DNA from: an uncultured Clostridia bacterium
GTDB lineage: Bacteria > Bacillota > Clostridia > Christensenellales > DTU072
Reading direction: 5' to 3'
Length of the DNA stretch: 64,000 nt
NCBI GenBank assembly: GCA_944362765.1
Contig: CALVTP010000007.1
Location: 1-64,000, forward strand
Position numbers and translations under genes: made by a program. Position 1 is the stretch's first letter; each line of letters begins with the position of its first letter. Shown one piece after another: positions 1 to 8,856 of the stretch. The notes beneath the pieces were generated by a model. The model made no database searches and had not been told where the DNA came from. It saw only the letters and a list, made by a program, of their open reading frames with translations.

Positions 1-114
1 GGAGTGACGAAATGAGAGAGCGGCATACGACGTATGCCGCGAACGATATTTCTATACTTCGCCACAAAAGATAATTTCTAGGGCGATAGAAATTTCTTCG
101 AAGCGGTATTATTG
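1..114 (+). repeat. 114-bp dispersed repeat with perfect palindrome, copy 1
   Basis: This stretch recurs almost unchanged at 8963-9076 in the same orientation; I see only a handful of mismatches (for example near 58 and 79-82). It contains a perfect palindrome at 20-40 (10-bp arms around one central base) that would form a hairpin in RNA or a cruciform in DNA. There is no open reading frame of note. The copy may start before the window, since base 1 is already inside it. From 115 to 240 the DNA is AT-rich with no recognisable feature. Confidence 0.85.
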
Positions 115-240
115 TGATTAAAAGAAGGGAACTATAAAATGAAAAAAATACAGTACGCAGCGTATTAATGCTGCCTACATTAAAAAGAGTATATACACAA
201 ACATTAAAGAATCAAACAATCGTAAATTATTAAAAATTCA

Positions 241-540
241 GTAAAAAAATAAATATAAATCTCAAAATTAATTTCAAAAATTTAACAAAAACTATTGCAA
301 TTTATCCCCCATTATGATATAATTATAGGGGACGGATACGGATACTCGATAAGCTCTCGCTCCGTCGGCTCGAAGGGTGTTTGCCCTTGGGGCAAACACT
401 TGGGCTACGCACTTTTGCTGCCGCAAAAGTGCGCGCCCGCGCTCGCTCGAATCGTGGCAGAGTCGTTAATTTTCGTGGCGGTTTTACATCACAAGGTGGT
501 CGCTTCGCTCCGATTAGACTAGACCCACCCAACCGCCCAC
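241..540 (+). other. Promoter-led noncoding module, copy 1
   Basis: This block has the same architecture as 1065-1509. It starts with an AT-rich stretch containing TTTAACAAAAA, then a consensus-like promoter (295-323), a variable GC-rich insert rich in short inverted repeats (371-445, for example GTTTGCCC/GGGCAAAC), a shared motif CTCGAATCGTGGCAGAGTCGT near 447-467, and a ~60-bp conserved tail at 481-540 that is nearly identical in both copies. No reading frame is conserved between the copies, so if transcribed the product is probably noncoding. Whether an RNA is made is inference from the promoter. Confidence 0.55.
295..323 (+). promoter_or_regulatory. Sigma-A-type promoter of noncoding module 1
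   Basis: TTGCAA (295-300) and TATAAT (318-323) are separated by exactly 17 bp. The same arrangement, with the same upstream TTTAACAAAAA context, occurs at 1102-1130. No plausible gene follows within 2 kb, so it would drive a noncoding transcript. Confidence 0.6.
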
Positions 541-945
541 AAGGCAGCCGCTGCGCGGGATAGGGATATTGATATTACGCATATCGTTATTCCGCTTTCG
601 CGTTCTCATGACTACATCTTTCCACAAGGTTGTCGCTTCACGGATAAGAGGGAAGAAAGTAAGTATACCTTTGCTTTTAACTCATTGCGATATCGGTTCT
701 CAAGGTTGCCGCTACGCGGATTGGAAATATAAAATAATCATGCTGTTATCCTTTATATCCATTACAGCAGTTTTCCACAAGGAAGCTGCATTGCGGATTA
801 AGAATAAAAGGGCAAGTAAGCAGTTGTCCGCAAACCTTTCGCAGTAGCAGTTCACAGTGTTGCCGCTGCGCGGATGATAGGGAATGGATAAGCTAAAATT
901 TGTTTTAACGCATTACGATATTCTTACAATTCGCTTAAATAATGG
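477..945 (+). repeat. Degenerate ~77-bp tandem array
   Basis: A short core of the type CACAAGG-N2-G-N-CGCT-N-CGCGGAT recurs at about 491, 536, 614, 698, 775 and 847, that is at steps of roughly 73-84 bp after the first. The DNA between cores is mostly unrelated in sequence. Further copies lie at 1452, 9288 and 9412. The unit at 847-945 aligns over about 95 bp with 9290-9395. The cores are too variable for CRISPR repeats. No coding capacity is conserved. Confidence 0.6.
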
Positions 946-1064
946 CAATATTAAATTTAAATGTGTTATTTAGCTCCGATATGATTTAAACATATAAGCA
1001 TATGGAATATTATTGATATAACATACCATTTTAATTATTTAATTTCAGCAGGAAATTAAATATA

Positions 1065-1509
1065 AAATCGAAAATTATATCAAATAATTTAACAAAAAGT
1101 ATTGCATTTATAGGCATAATGTGATATAATATAAGGGGATAGGGTTGCGATTACCGCCGAGGGGCGGAGGCGTTAGTGTGCGCACTTTGCCGGGGCTAAG
1201 CTGCGCGGCGGGTGTCTGCTCGAATCGTGGCAGAGTCGTGCATATCGTGGCGGTATTATATTATTGTTCAAATCATAGCTAAGTCGTTAATATCGTGGCG
1301 GTTTTACGGCGTTGTTCGTTTAGTAAGGCAGAATGGTGAGTATCATGGCGGTTTTACGGCTTTTTCGGTGAGATATGGCAGAGGCGTAATAATCGTTGCA
1401 TAGTTTAATATTTCGTTTAAATCATAGATAAGTCGAGATTATCGTTGCAGTTCTACATCACAAGGTGGTCGCTTTGCTCCGATTAGACTAGACCCACCCA
1501 ACCGCCCAC
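1065..1509 (+). other. Promoter-led noncoding module, copy 2
   Basis: Second copy of the module at 241-540. It keeps the AT-rich TTTAACAAAAA leader, a 17-bp-spaced promoter (1102-1130), the CTCGAATCGTGGCAGAGTCGT motif (about 1217-1237) and the ~60-bp tail (1450-1509). It is longer because the central part is expanded by three or four imperfect 50-70-bp repeats of the type ATCGTGGCGGTTTTAC (about 1240-1450). Reading frames crossing it are not conserved between copies. Confidence 0.55.
1102..1130 (+). promoter_or_regulatory. Sigma-A-type promoter of noncoding module 2
   Basis: TTGCAT (1102-1107), 17-bp spacer, TATAAT (1125-1130). Equivalent in position and context to the promoter at 295-323. 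Confidence 0.6.
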
Positions 1510-1516
1510 GCGGCTA

Positions 1517-1647
1517 TATAATTTTCTTCCCGCCCAATCCCCTCCTTATGAAAAAAGCCTGTACGTCCGTACAAGCTTTTCCATAAGATTTTGTTCAAGC
1601 GAACAATTAAAGTACTCTTACTTTACTATTGCGGGAAGAAAATTATA
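1517..1647 (+). mobile_element. Hairpin miniature element A (17-bp terminal inverted repeats)
   Basis: 131 bp bounded by TATAATTTTCTTCCCGC and its exact reverse complement. Inside is a hairpin starting CCTTATGAAAAAAG and ending CTTTTCCATAAG (about 1544-1587). It encodes no protein. A related half-copy ending in TACGGGAAGAAAA follows directly (about 1650-1703). Full relatives are at 2364-2492 (same orientation) and 8725-8856 (inverted), and a decayed one is at 1961-2088. This matches a MITE-like, non-autonomous element. I find no clear target-site duplication beyond TA/AT-rich flanks. Confidence 0.7.
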
Positions 1648-1709
1648 AAAAAGATTCTTGCGAGCAACAAAAGCCCTATATTTTATTCTTTACGGGAAGA
1701 AAAGTAAAT

Positions 1710-1960
1710 ACGAATAGCACCTGTCACTATAAACGAATCGGAAACGATGTTGACAAACGATGGGAACTATGAGTCTTGCAGCAGCTTACCCGGATTTTTC
1801 GTCCTATCAGCGAAACTCCGCAGGCGTGTATCGGGATACTCGCCGAGGAGCCTGCAGACGCTTCGCGTCAAGGGGGTCAACAATAATAACTCAATACCTT
1901 TCGCGCCATAGGGCGGGAAATACGGGATAAGATGCGACTATATGAGTCAAGCAAAAATAA
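1710..1960. other. Gene-free spacer with diverged repeat fragment
   Basis: No gene. The part around 1716-1770 (pattern CACTATAAAC...GATGTTGACAAACGATGGGAACTATGAG) is a diverged relative of 2101-2150. Several GC-rich inverted repeats lie at 1795-1880, such as CAGGCG...CGCCGAGGAGCCTG. Nothing else is recognised. Confidence 0.4.
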
Positions 1961-2088
1961 ATAATTTACTTCCCGTATCTATCATACCTTATGTAATACG
2001 CGCGTACGTGTGGACAAGCTTGCCCATATAACTCTTTCTTCACGAGCAATTAAAGTCCTCTTAATTTATAATCGCGGGAAGGGCTATA
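1961..2088 (+). mobile_element. Decayed copy of the hairpin element
   Basis: Left end ATAATTTACTTCCCG and right end GCGGGAAGGGCTATA correspond to the 17-bp terminal repeats of elements at 1517, 2364 and 8725 with a few substitutions. The internal CCTTATG, CGAGCAATTAAAG and CTCTTAATTTATAATC motifs are recognisable in the same order. Confidence 0.5.
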
Positions 2089-2171
2089 ACAAATAAACCC
2101 CTCGCTATAAAATACAGCCGTAACAATGTTGATTATCGTGTAAACTATGAGATACGGAGCGGATTGGGGCG
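2074..2171 (+). repeat. ~98-bp block, inverted copy at 9176-9273
   Basis: The sequence from GCGGGAAGGGCTATAAC to GCGGATTGGGGCG matches the reverse complement of 9176-9273 over most of its length, including AAAATACAGCCGT and ATCGTGTAAA. It abuts the decayed hairpin element. From 2172 to 2363 there is no gene, but GC-rich inverted repeats occur near 2236-2345 around GGAGTGTAC...GTACATGACT. Confidence 0.65.
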
Positions 2172-2363
2172 AAGGCGATAAACATACGCAGTTTAAACCG
2201 ACAAAAGACAAGTTCGCCGATATCGGGGGTGATTTTTCGCGAAGCGCCGGCAGGAGTGTACAAAGATGTACATGACTAGAGGCGCCCGTAGGGTGTAGAC
2301 CCTTATAAACCTATACACTTCGCGGAAAGGCACCCCCGAGAGCGCCCCTAGCCGCGGGTGTAC

Positions 2364-2492
2364 TATAATTTTCTTCCCGCATCAATAGCTCCTTATGAAA
2401 AAAGTCCGCACGGGTGGCGAACTTTTCTATAAGGGTCTGTTTTCGCGAGCGATAAAAGTACTCTCACTTAATCTTGCGGGAAGAAAATTATA
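2364..2492 (+). mobile_element. Hairpin miniature element B
   Basis: 129 bp with perfect 17-bp terminal inverted repeats (TATAATTTTCTTCCCGC). The internal hairpin at 2391-2434 pairs CCTTAT with ATAAGG and AAAAGT with ACTTTT around GCACGGGTGGC. A tail related to the element's right half continues to about 2552. The element lies only about 70 bp upstream of the promoter of the translation cluster. Confidence 0.75.
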
Positions 2493-2563
2493 AAAAAAGA
2501 TTCTTGCGAGCAACAAAAGCCCTATATTTTATTCTTTACGGGAAGAAAATTATTTATTTTTGC

Positions 2564-2592
2564 TTGACGAATTAAAAAAAAATGGATATAAT
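2564..2592 (+). promoter_or_regulatory. Promoter of the L7Ae-rpsL-rpsG-fusA operon
   Basis: TTGACG (2564-2569), 17-bp spacer, TATAAT (2587-2592). Transcription would start near 2599. That excludes the upstream in-frame ATG at 2582 as a start codon and supports initiation at 2642. Confidence 0.85.
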
Positions 2593-2641
2593 GACTAGGC
2601 TTGCTGAATGCAGGTTTTTATTTCCGTGTTGCAGGAGTAAT

Positions 2642-2893
2642 ATGGAACCAGGAACAGCGGAGCTGCTTCGTCAGCCCAAAGTTGTAGGATTAAGACAAGT
2701 AATGCGCGGTTTTCGTGACGGTCAGATCAGGTGTGTAGTGGCTGCCGCGGACGCCGAGGAGCATATATTGCGGGAGCTGAGATCCCAATGCGCGCTGAGC
2801 GGCGCCGAGCTGATAATGCTGCCTTCCATGGAAGAACTCGGAAGGGAAGTCGGTATCGACGTCGGCTGTTCCGCGGTGGGGATATTGAAGTAA
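2642..2893 (+). CDS. L7Ae/L30e-family ribosomal protein (YbxF-like)
   Basis: 83-residue protein of the L7Ae/L30e/S12e/Gadd45 family, small RNA-binding proteins that recognise kink-turns; in Bacillus the homologue YbxF sits just before rpsL, as here. The motif VVGLRQVMRGFRDGQIRCV, the following ADAEEHI region and the LGREVGIDVGCSAVGIL C-terminus are typical. An in-frame ATG at 2582 would add 20 residues, but it lies inside the promoter's -10 region. The ATG at 2642 has an AGGAG at 2633-2637 and gives the usual family length. It is the first gene of the operon, 60 bp before rpsL. Its exact role in ribosomes of this group is not settled; RNA binding is inferred from the family. Confidence 0.85.
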   Translation: MEPGTAELLRQPKVVGLRQVMRGFRDGQIRCVVAAADAEEHILRELRSQCALSGAELIMLPSMEELGREVGIDVGCSAVGILK

Positions 2894-2953
2894 CCGACTG
2901 TAGATTCCGCTACCGGGTTGAAGGCGGATGAAAGAAAAAAAGGAGGAACCCAA

Positions 2954-3325
2954 ATGCCAACTACAAACCAACTCATAAGGCAAGGAAGAAAACGTCAGAC
3001 CAAGAAGTCTTTGACTCCTATCATGGACGGCTGCCCGCAAAAGAGGGGTGTCTGCCTTTCGGTCACGACGACGACTCCCAAAAAGCCTAATTCCGCGGTT
3101 CGTAAAATTGCAAGGGTGCGTTTGGTCAACGGAATGGAAGGAACGATTTACATTCCCGGCGTCGGACACAACCTGCAAGAGCACTCGGTCGTTTTGATCA
3201 GAGGCGGAAGAGTCAGGGATCTGCCGGGCGTGAGATATCACATCATCCGCGGCACGCTGGACACGGCGGGCGTCGCAAAGCGCAAGCAGGCAAGATCCAA
3301 GTACGGCGCAAAGACCCCGAAATAA
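2954..3325 (+). CDS. rpsL: 30S ribosomal protein S12
   Basis: 123-residue S12, a decoding-centre protein that sets translational accuracy. It aligns without gaps to the E. coli protein through [25 protein letters not shown] and the [10 protein letters not shown]-terminus. The start at 2954 follows a perfect AGGAGG at 2941-2946; a longer frame from 2918 lacks a binding site. Lys43 is kept, but position 88 is Arg (codon AGG at 3215-3217) in [13 protein letters not shown], where most bacteria have Lys. K88R is a known streptomycin-resistance substitution in other bacteria. The gene lies 44 bp upstream of rpsG and shares the operon promoter at 2564. Confidence 0.97.
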   Translation: MPTTNQLIRQGRKRQTKKSLTPIMDGCPQKRGVCLSVTTTTPKKPNSAVRKIARVRLVNGMEGTIYIPGVGHNLQEHSVVLIRGGRVRDLPGVRYHIIRGTLDTAGVAKRKQARSKYGAKTPK

Positions 3326-3368
3326 TCGGAGCCTTTCACCCTTATTTTAACTACAGGAGGATATAAAT

Positions 3369-3839
3369 ATGCCTAGAAGAGGCGGAGTTCCAAAGAGAAA
3401 CGTACTTCCGGATCCCGTATATAATTCCGAGGTCATTACCAAACTTACCAATCAGGTCATGTACGACGGCAAACTGGGTACCGCCCAGAAGATCGTGTAC
3501 AGCGCCTTCGATATCATCAAGAACAAGACCGGCAACGCTCCCGACGAAGTTTTCTTCAAAGCGCTCGAGAACGTTATGCCCGTTTTGGAAGTCAAGGCTC
3601 GCCGCGTGGGCGGAGCGAACTATCAGGTACCGCTTGAAATTCGTCCCGTGCGCAGGCAGACGCTCGGCATCCGCTGGCTGGTGGCTTACGCCAGAAAGCG
3701 CGGTGAAAGGACGATGGCGGAGAGACTTGCGGGAGAGATTCTGGACGCTTACAACAATACCGGCGGTTCCATCAAAAAGAAGGAAGACACCCACCGCATG
3801 GCAGAAGCCAACAAGGCTTTCGCTCACTTCCGCTGGTAA
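3369..3839 (+). CDS. rpsG: 30S ribosomal protein S7
   Basis: 156-residue S7, the primary 16S rRNA-binding protein of the small-subunit head and tRNA exit site. It begins [10 protein letters not shown], carries the family signature around [17 protein letters not shown], and ends KAFAHFRW, with normal length. The start has AGGAGG at 3355-3360. It lies between rpsL and fusA as in most bacteria. In E. coli S7 represses its own operon by binding the rpsL-rpsG spacer; here that spacer is only 43 bp, while the following rpsG-fusA spacer is long and structured. Confidence 0.97.
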   Translation: MPRRGGVPKRNVLPDPVYNSEVITKLTNQVMYDGKLGTAQKIVYSAFDIIKNKTGNAPDEVFFKALENVMPVLEVKARRVGGANYQVPLEIRPVRRQTLGIRWLVAYARKRGERTMAERLAGEILDAYNNTGGSIKKKEDTHRMAEANKAFAHFRW

Positions 3840-4067
3840 GCGGCTATACAACATCCGGGCAGGAAGGCTTTTTCCCGCCCGGAATCAACAAAACAATGTG
3901 GTGAAATCAGCCTGCGAGCACGAGTTCCGGCTTTTTTCATGTAGCGGAGCCGGAAGGCACCTTGCTTTTCTCCCGACAGGGAGGACGGGGTATCCGGACG
4001 GTTTTCGGCAAAGCTCGGTCGGGGGATAACCGACCGTTTTCACCCTTTAAGGACGAGTGGAGTAACA
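3840..4067 (+). promoter_or_regulatory. Structured rpsG-fusA intergenic leader
   Basis: The 228-bp gap contains three evident hairpins: TCCGGGC/GCCCGGA (3854-3883), TTCCGGCT/AGCCGGAA (3925-3955) and CGGTCGG/CCGACCG (4016-4036). The last is followed directly by TTTT and lies about 30 bp before the fusA start. No consensus promoter is seen. The arrangement is compatible with attenuation or ribosomal-protein feedback, but that is inference. Confidence 0.45.
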
Positions 4068-6134
<2,067 letters not shown>

Positions 6135-6196
6135 CTCCCAAACGGAGTTGTTCACGCCGGCTGCACTTAAAATTTAGAAAAAAAGTCATAAATAAC

Positions 6197-6225
6197 TAGA
6201 CAATGCGCTCCGGTTATTATATAAT
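6197..6225 (+). promoter_or_regulatory. tuf promoter
   Basis: TAGACA (6197-6202), 17-bp spacer, TATAAT (6220-6225), within the 163-bp fusA-tuf gap. It would give EF-Tu extra, independent transcription with a leader of about 65 nt. Confidence 0.75.
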
Positions 6226-6297
6226 AAGGCTACTATCGGTTGAAATATATCGGTAGCGCCATAAAAAAATAAATACTATCGGGAGGATAATATCCAA

Positions 6298-7500
6298 ATG
6301 GCAAAAGCTAAATTTGACAGAACTAAACCGCATGTCAACATCGGCACCATCGGCCACGTTGACCACGGTAAGACCACTCTTACCGCCGCTATTACCATGG
6401 TCGCGGCTGCTGCGGGTAACGCAGAAGTCATGAGATATGACCAAATCGACAAGGCTCCGGAAGAGAAAGCAAGAGGTATAACGATCAATACCGCTCACGT
6501 CGAGTATCAGACCGCTACCCGCCACTATGCGCACGTTGACTGCCCCGGGCACGCCGACTATGTTAAGAACATGATAACCGGCGCCGCTCAGATGGACGGC
6601 GCGATCCTGGTCGTTGCGGCTACCGACGGACCGATGCCCCAGACCCGCGAACACATCCTGCTCGCCCGTCAGGTCGGCGTTCCCTATATCATCGTTTTCA
6701 TGAACAAGGTTGACCAAGTCGACGATCCCGAACTCCTCGACCTCGTCGAGATGGAGATCCGCGAACTGTTGACCCAATACGACTTCCCCGGCGACGACAT
6801 CCCCGTCATCAGAGGATCCGCTTTGAAAGCCATGGAAGCCGCTGCCGCCGGTAACTCCGCAAGCCCCGACTGCGATTGCATCCGCGAGCTTTTGGACGCC
6901 GTCGACGCCTACATCCCCACCCCCGAGCGCGCCAACGACAAGCCCTTCCTTATGCCTGTCGAAGACGTCTTCACGATCACCGGCCGCGGCACCGTGGCTA
7001 CGGGCAGAGTTGAGCGTGGCGAAGTTAAAGTCGGCGACAAAGTTGAAATCGTCGGTATCAAACCCACCCGCGAAACCACCGTCACCGGCGTTGAGATGTT
7101 CAGAAAACTTCTTGACTACGCACAGGCCGGCGACAACATCGGCGCGTTGCTGCGTGGTATCGACCGTAAAGAGATCGAGAGAGGACAAGTTCTCGCGAAG
7201 GTCGGCTCCATCCATCCGCACACCCACATCGAAGGTCAGGTTTACGTCCTTACCAAGGAAGAGGGCGGCAGACATACTCCGTTCTTCAACGGCTATCGTC
7301 CGCAATTCTACTTCCGTACCACCGACGTGACCGGCACCATCAAACTGCCCGCAGGCGTTGAAATGGTCATGCCCGGCGACAACATCGACATGGACATCAC
7401 CCTTATCACCCCCATCGCTATCGAGCAAGGACTGCGCTTCGCTATCCGTGAAGGCGGCAGGACTGTCGGATCGGGCGTTGTTGCTAAGATCTTCGAATAA
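6298..7500 (+). CDS. tuf: Elongation factor Tu
   Basis: 400-residue GTPase that delivers aminoacyl-tRNA to the ribosome. It shows [13 protein letters not shown] (P-loop), [24 protein letters not shown] and NKVD, the domain [15 protein letters not shown], and the C-terminal domain III ending [17 protein letters not shown] short insertion rich in Ala and Asp/Cys (about residues 181-195) sits between the G domain core and PTPER, a variable spot in the family. The start has GGGAGG at about 6281. Codon use is strongly biased to C-ending codons, as expected for a highly expressed gene. It is the last gene of the cluster and ends at a strong terminator. Confidence 0.98.
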   Translation: MAKAKFDRTKPHVNIGTIGHVDHGKTTLTAAITMVAAAAGNAEVMRYDQIDKAPEEKARGITINTAHVEYQTATRHYAHVDCPGHADYVKNMITGAAQMDGAILVVAATDGPMPQTREHILLARQVGVPYIIVFMNKVDQVDDPELLDLVEMEIRELLTQYDFPGDDIPVIRGSALKAMEAAAAGNSASPDCDCIRELLDAVDAYIPTPERANDKPFLMPVEDVFTITGRGTVATGRVERGEVKVGDKVEIVGIKPTRETTVTGVEMFRKLLDYAQAGDNIGALLRGIDRKEIERGQVLAKVGSIHPHTHIEGQVYVLTKEEGGRHTPFFNGYRPQFYFRTTDVTGTIKLPAGVEMVMPGDNIDMDITLITPIAIEQGLRFAIREGGRTVGSGVVAKIFE

Positions 7501-7521
7501 TATTCTTCCCGGAAGATATAC

Positions 7522-7553
7522 AAAAAGCGCGAGCAATGCTCGCGCTTTTTTTG
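7522..7553 (+). terminator. Intrinsic terminator after tuf
   Basis: AAAAAGCGCGAGC - AAT - GCTCGCGCTTTTTTTG: a 13-bp stem with a three-base loop and a T run, 22 bp after the tuf stop. Confidence 0.92.
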
Positions 7554-7559
7554 TGTCAA

Positions 7560-8250
7560 CGAAAACCCCGCGATAGTCGCGGGAGTTCAAAATAGGCTCA
7601 GCCGATGAAGCAGACAAAAAACTCCGATTGTGTACAATAGAAGAAGATCTGCCGGTCGCCAAATACACAATCGGAGGATATCATAATGCAAGAGCAAGAT
7701 AATATCGTAAACAGCTTAGCACATACAAAATGGAATTGCAAATATCACATAGTGTTCGCTCCTAAATACAGACGAAAAGTATTTTTTGAAGAGAAAAGAT
7801 TAGAGATACGAGAAATACTAAGGAAATTGTGCCAATGGAAAGGGGCGGAGATCATAGAGGGAAAAGTAGTCCGGATCATATACACATGTATGTAAGCATC
7901 CTGTCCAAAATGAGCGTTTCGGGATTTATGGGATATTTGAAAGGGAAAAGTAGCTAATGGGGAAACATAAAATTTGCGTACCGAAATCGCGAATTTTGGT
8001 GCAAGGGGTATTATGTGGATACAGTAGGAAAAAATGCTGCAGCCATAAAGGAATACATATCAAACCAATTAAAGCAGGATAAGGCGAGCGACCAGTTAAG
8101 CCTATTCGACATGAGAGACCCTTTTAAGGGTAGCAAGTAACAAATGCATGGCTGGCAGGCCAATTCTCTGGCGCATTTATGTGCCGCCAGTAGTGATTAG
8201 GGTTATACCCGAAAATGAAATACCACCCGCTCGGCGGGTGGATATTTATT
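7560..8250 (+). mobile_element. Degenerate IS200-type insertion sequence
   Basis: The block holds a broken tnpA (7686-8140) flanked by subterminal hairpins of the kind recognised by HUH Y1 transposases: CCCGCGA/TCGCGGG at 7567-7583 on the left and CCACCCGC/GCGGGTGG at 8223-8241 on the right. No TnpB/IscB-type accessory gene is present. The exact ends are uncertain because this family makes no target duplications. The element lies just after the tuf terminator. Confidence 0.75.
7686..8140 (+). pseudogene. tnpA: IS200/IS605-family transposase TnpA, frameshifted and internally deleted
   Basis: The first frame (from 7686) encodes the usual beginning with LAHTKWNCKYHIVFAPKYRR, but leaves frame near 7868 and stops at 7895. 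In the next frame PDHIHMYVSILSKMSVSGFM and GYLKGKSS continue to a stop at about 7956. A third segment from about 7965 encodes FAYRNREFWCKGYYVDTVG, then KNAAAIKEYISNQL, and ends FDMRDPFKGSK at 8140. The HUH motif (HIH) and the tyrosine segment (GYYVDTVG) are both still readable, but in different frames, and about 10 residues are missing after GKSS. The gene is therefore inactive in cis. Confidence 0.88.
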
Positions 8251-8355
8251 GTGACTCCCCCTGTTGGACTAACGCACCAGCCCGCTTTAGCGGGATTGGT
8301 GCGCAAGTTTGCGAAGCAAACCTGATGAGGGCAGGAAGCGCTTGAACAGGTTTGT
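8251..8355 (+). ncRNA. Compact structured-RNA-like stretch beside the IS200 remnant
   Basis: Three strong helices lie in about 85 bp: CGCACCA...TGGTGCG with inner CCCGC-TTTA-GCGGG (8273-8303), GTTTGC-GAA-GCAAAC (8307-8321), and AAACCTG (8318-8324) with CAGGTTT (8347-8353). The last two share bases 8318-8321 and cannot form fully together. I do not recognise the RNA family; the signal-recognition-particle consensus is absent. It could be the outer end of the transposon or an independent RNA. No promoter is evident in front. Confidence 0.35.
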
Positions 8356-8393
8356 TTATATTGTATGTTTGTCAATTATTTATTAAAAGGTTC

Positions 8394-8422
8394 TTGAATA
8401 AATTCAAAAAATCCAATATAAT
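8394..8422 (+). promoter_or_regulatory. Promoter of the 67-codon gene
   Basis: TTGAAT (8394-8399), 17-bp spacer, TATAAT (8417-8422), giving a leader of about 90 nt that contains a small TGTGTCCCACA inverted repeat. Confidence 0.7.
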
Positions 8423-8518
8423 GTAGGTGTGGATAGTGTTGTGTCCCACAATAACCGGACTTGGCGTATTGAGCATCGTGCGTCAAAGCGCTCGTAACAG
8501 ATACAGAGGAGGAAATAA

Positions 8519-8722
8519 ATGTCGGCAGAATGGTTAAGAGAAAGATTCAACCTTGAAGAGAAAATAGAGCTTTATAACGACAGCGAACTCGCGGAAATAG
8601 CGAAAAGACTCCCCGTGCCGCCGCTCAGTCAGAACTTTTTCGACGAGGATAGCGTACGACATCCAAGGGAGAGGAACATGGACGAGATAATAAAAGGAGA
8701 AGAGATAATAGAATTGCTTTAA
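8519..8722 (+). CDS. Small acidic protein of unknown function (67 aa)
   Basis: I do not recognise this protein. Support for its reality is contextual: a 17-bp-spaced promoter at 8394-8422 and a strong AGAGGAGG at about 8504-8511 in front of the ATG. It is rich in Glu, Asp and Leu, and looks helical at both ends (EWLRERFNLEEKIELY and MDEIIKGEEIIELL), with a proline-rich centre (RLPVPPLSQNFF). There is no signal peptide or membrane segment. It could be a small regulator, or a residual C-terminal or N-terminal fragment of a larger gene. It is flanked by an IS200 remnant upstream and, 3 bp after its stop, by hairpin element C. Confidence 0.55.
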   Translation: MSAEWLRERFNLEEKIELYNDSELAEIAKRLPVPPLSQNFFDEDSVRHPRERNMDEIIKGEEIIELL

Positions 8723-8724
8723 TG

Positions 8725-8856
8725 TATAATTTTCTTCCCGCAAAAGTTAAGTAAGAGAACTTTAATTGCTCGCGAAAACAGACCCTTATAAAAAAGTTCG
8801 CCACCCGTGCGGACTTTTTTCATAAGGTAAGACCTGATTGCGGGAAGAAAATTATA
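8725..8856 (-). mobile_element. Hairpin miniature element C (inverted orientation)
   Basis: 132 bp bounded by the same perfect 17-bp inverted repeats as elements A and B; the interior matches element B as reverse complement. The central hairpin (8784-8827) pairs CCTTAT with ATAAGG and AAAAAAGT with ACTTTTTT, so on the plus strand it looks like an intrinsic terminator for the 67-codon gene, whose stop codon ends 3 bp before the element. Confidence 0.75.

Noticed and set aside
477..945. CRISPR-like array
   Set aside because: The cores are imperfect, the spacing varies from 45 to 84 bp, and no cas gene is near; it is a degenerate intergenic repeat.
295..1403. Several 60-100 codon open frames in the upstream repeat region
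   Set aside because: They overlap promoters or noncoding repeats, lack ribosome binding sites, and are not conserved between the two copies of the module.
2582..2641. 20-residue N-terminal extension of the L7Ae-like protein
   Set aside because: The ATG at 2582 lies within the promoter, upstream of the predicted transcription start; the ATG at 2642 has a binding site.
8148..8345. 65-83 codon frames on both strands after the IS200 remnant
   Set aside because: They run through the transposon-end hairpin and the structured stretch and have no ribosome binding site.
8251..8355. Small signal recognition particle RNA
   Set aside because: The conserved GGTCAGG...GGAAGCAGC core is absent.
8425..8434. 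Single DnaA-box-like TGTGGATAG
   Set aside because: One imperfect site without clustering is expected by chance and is far from dnaA.
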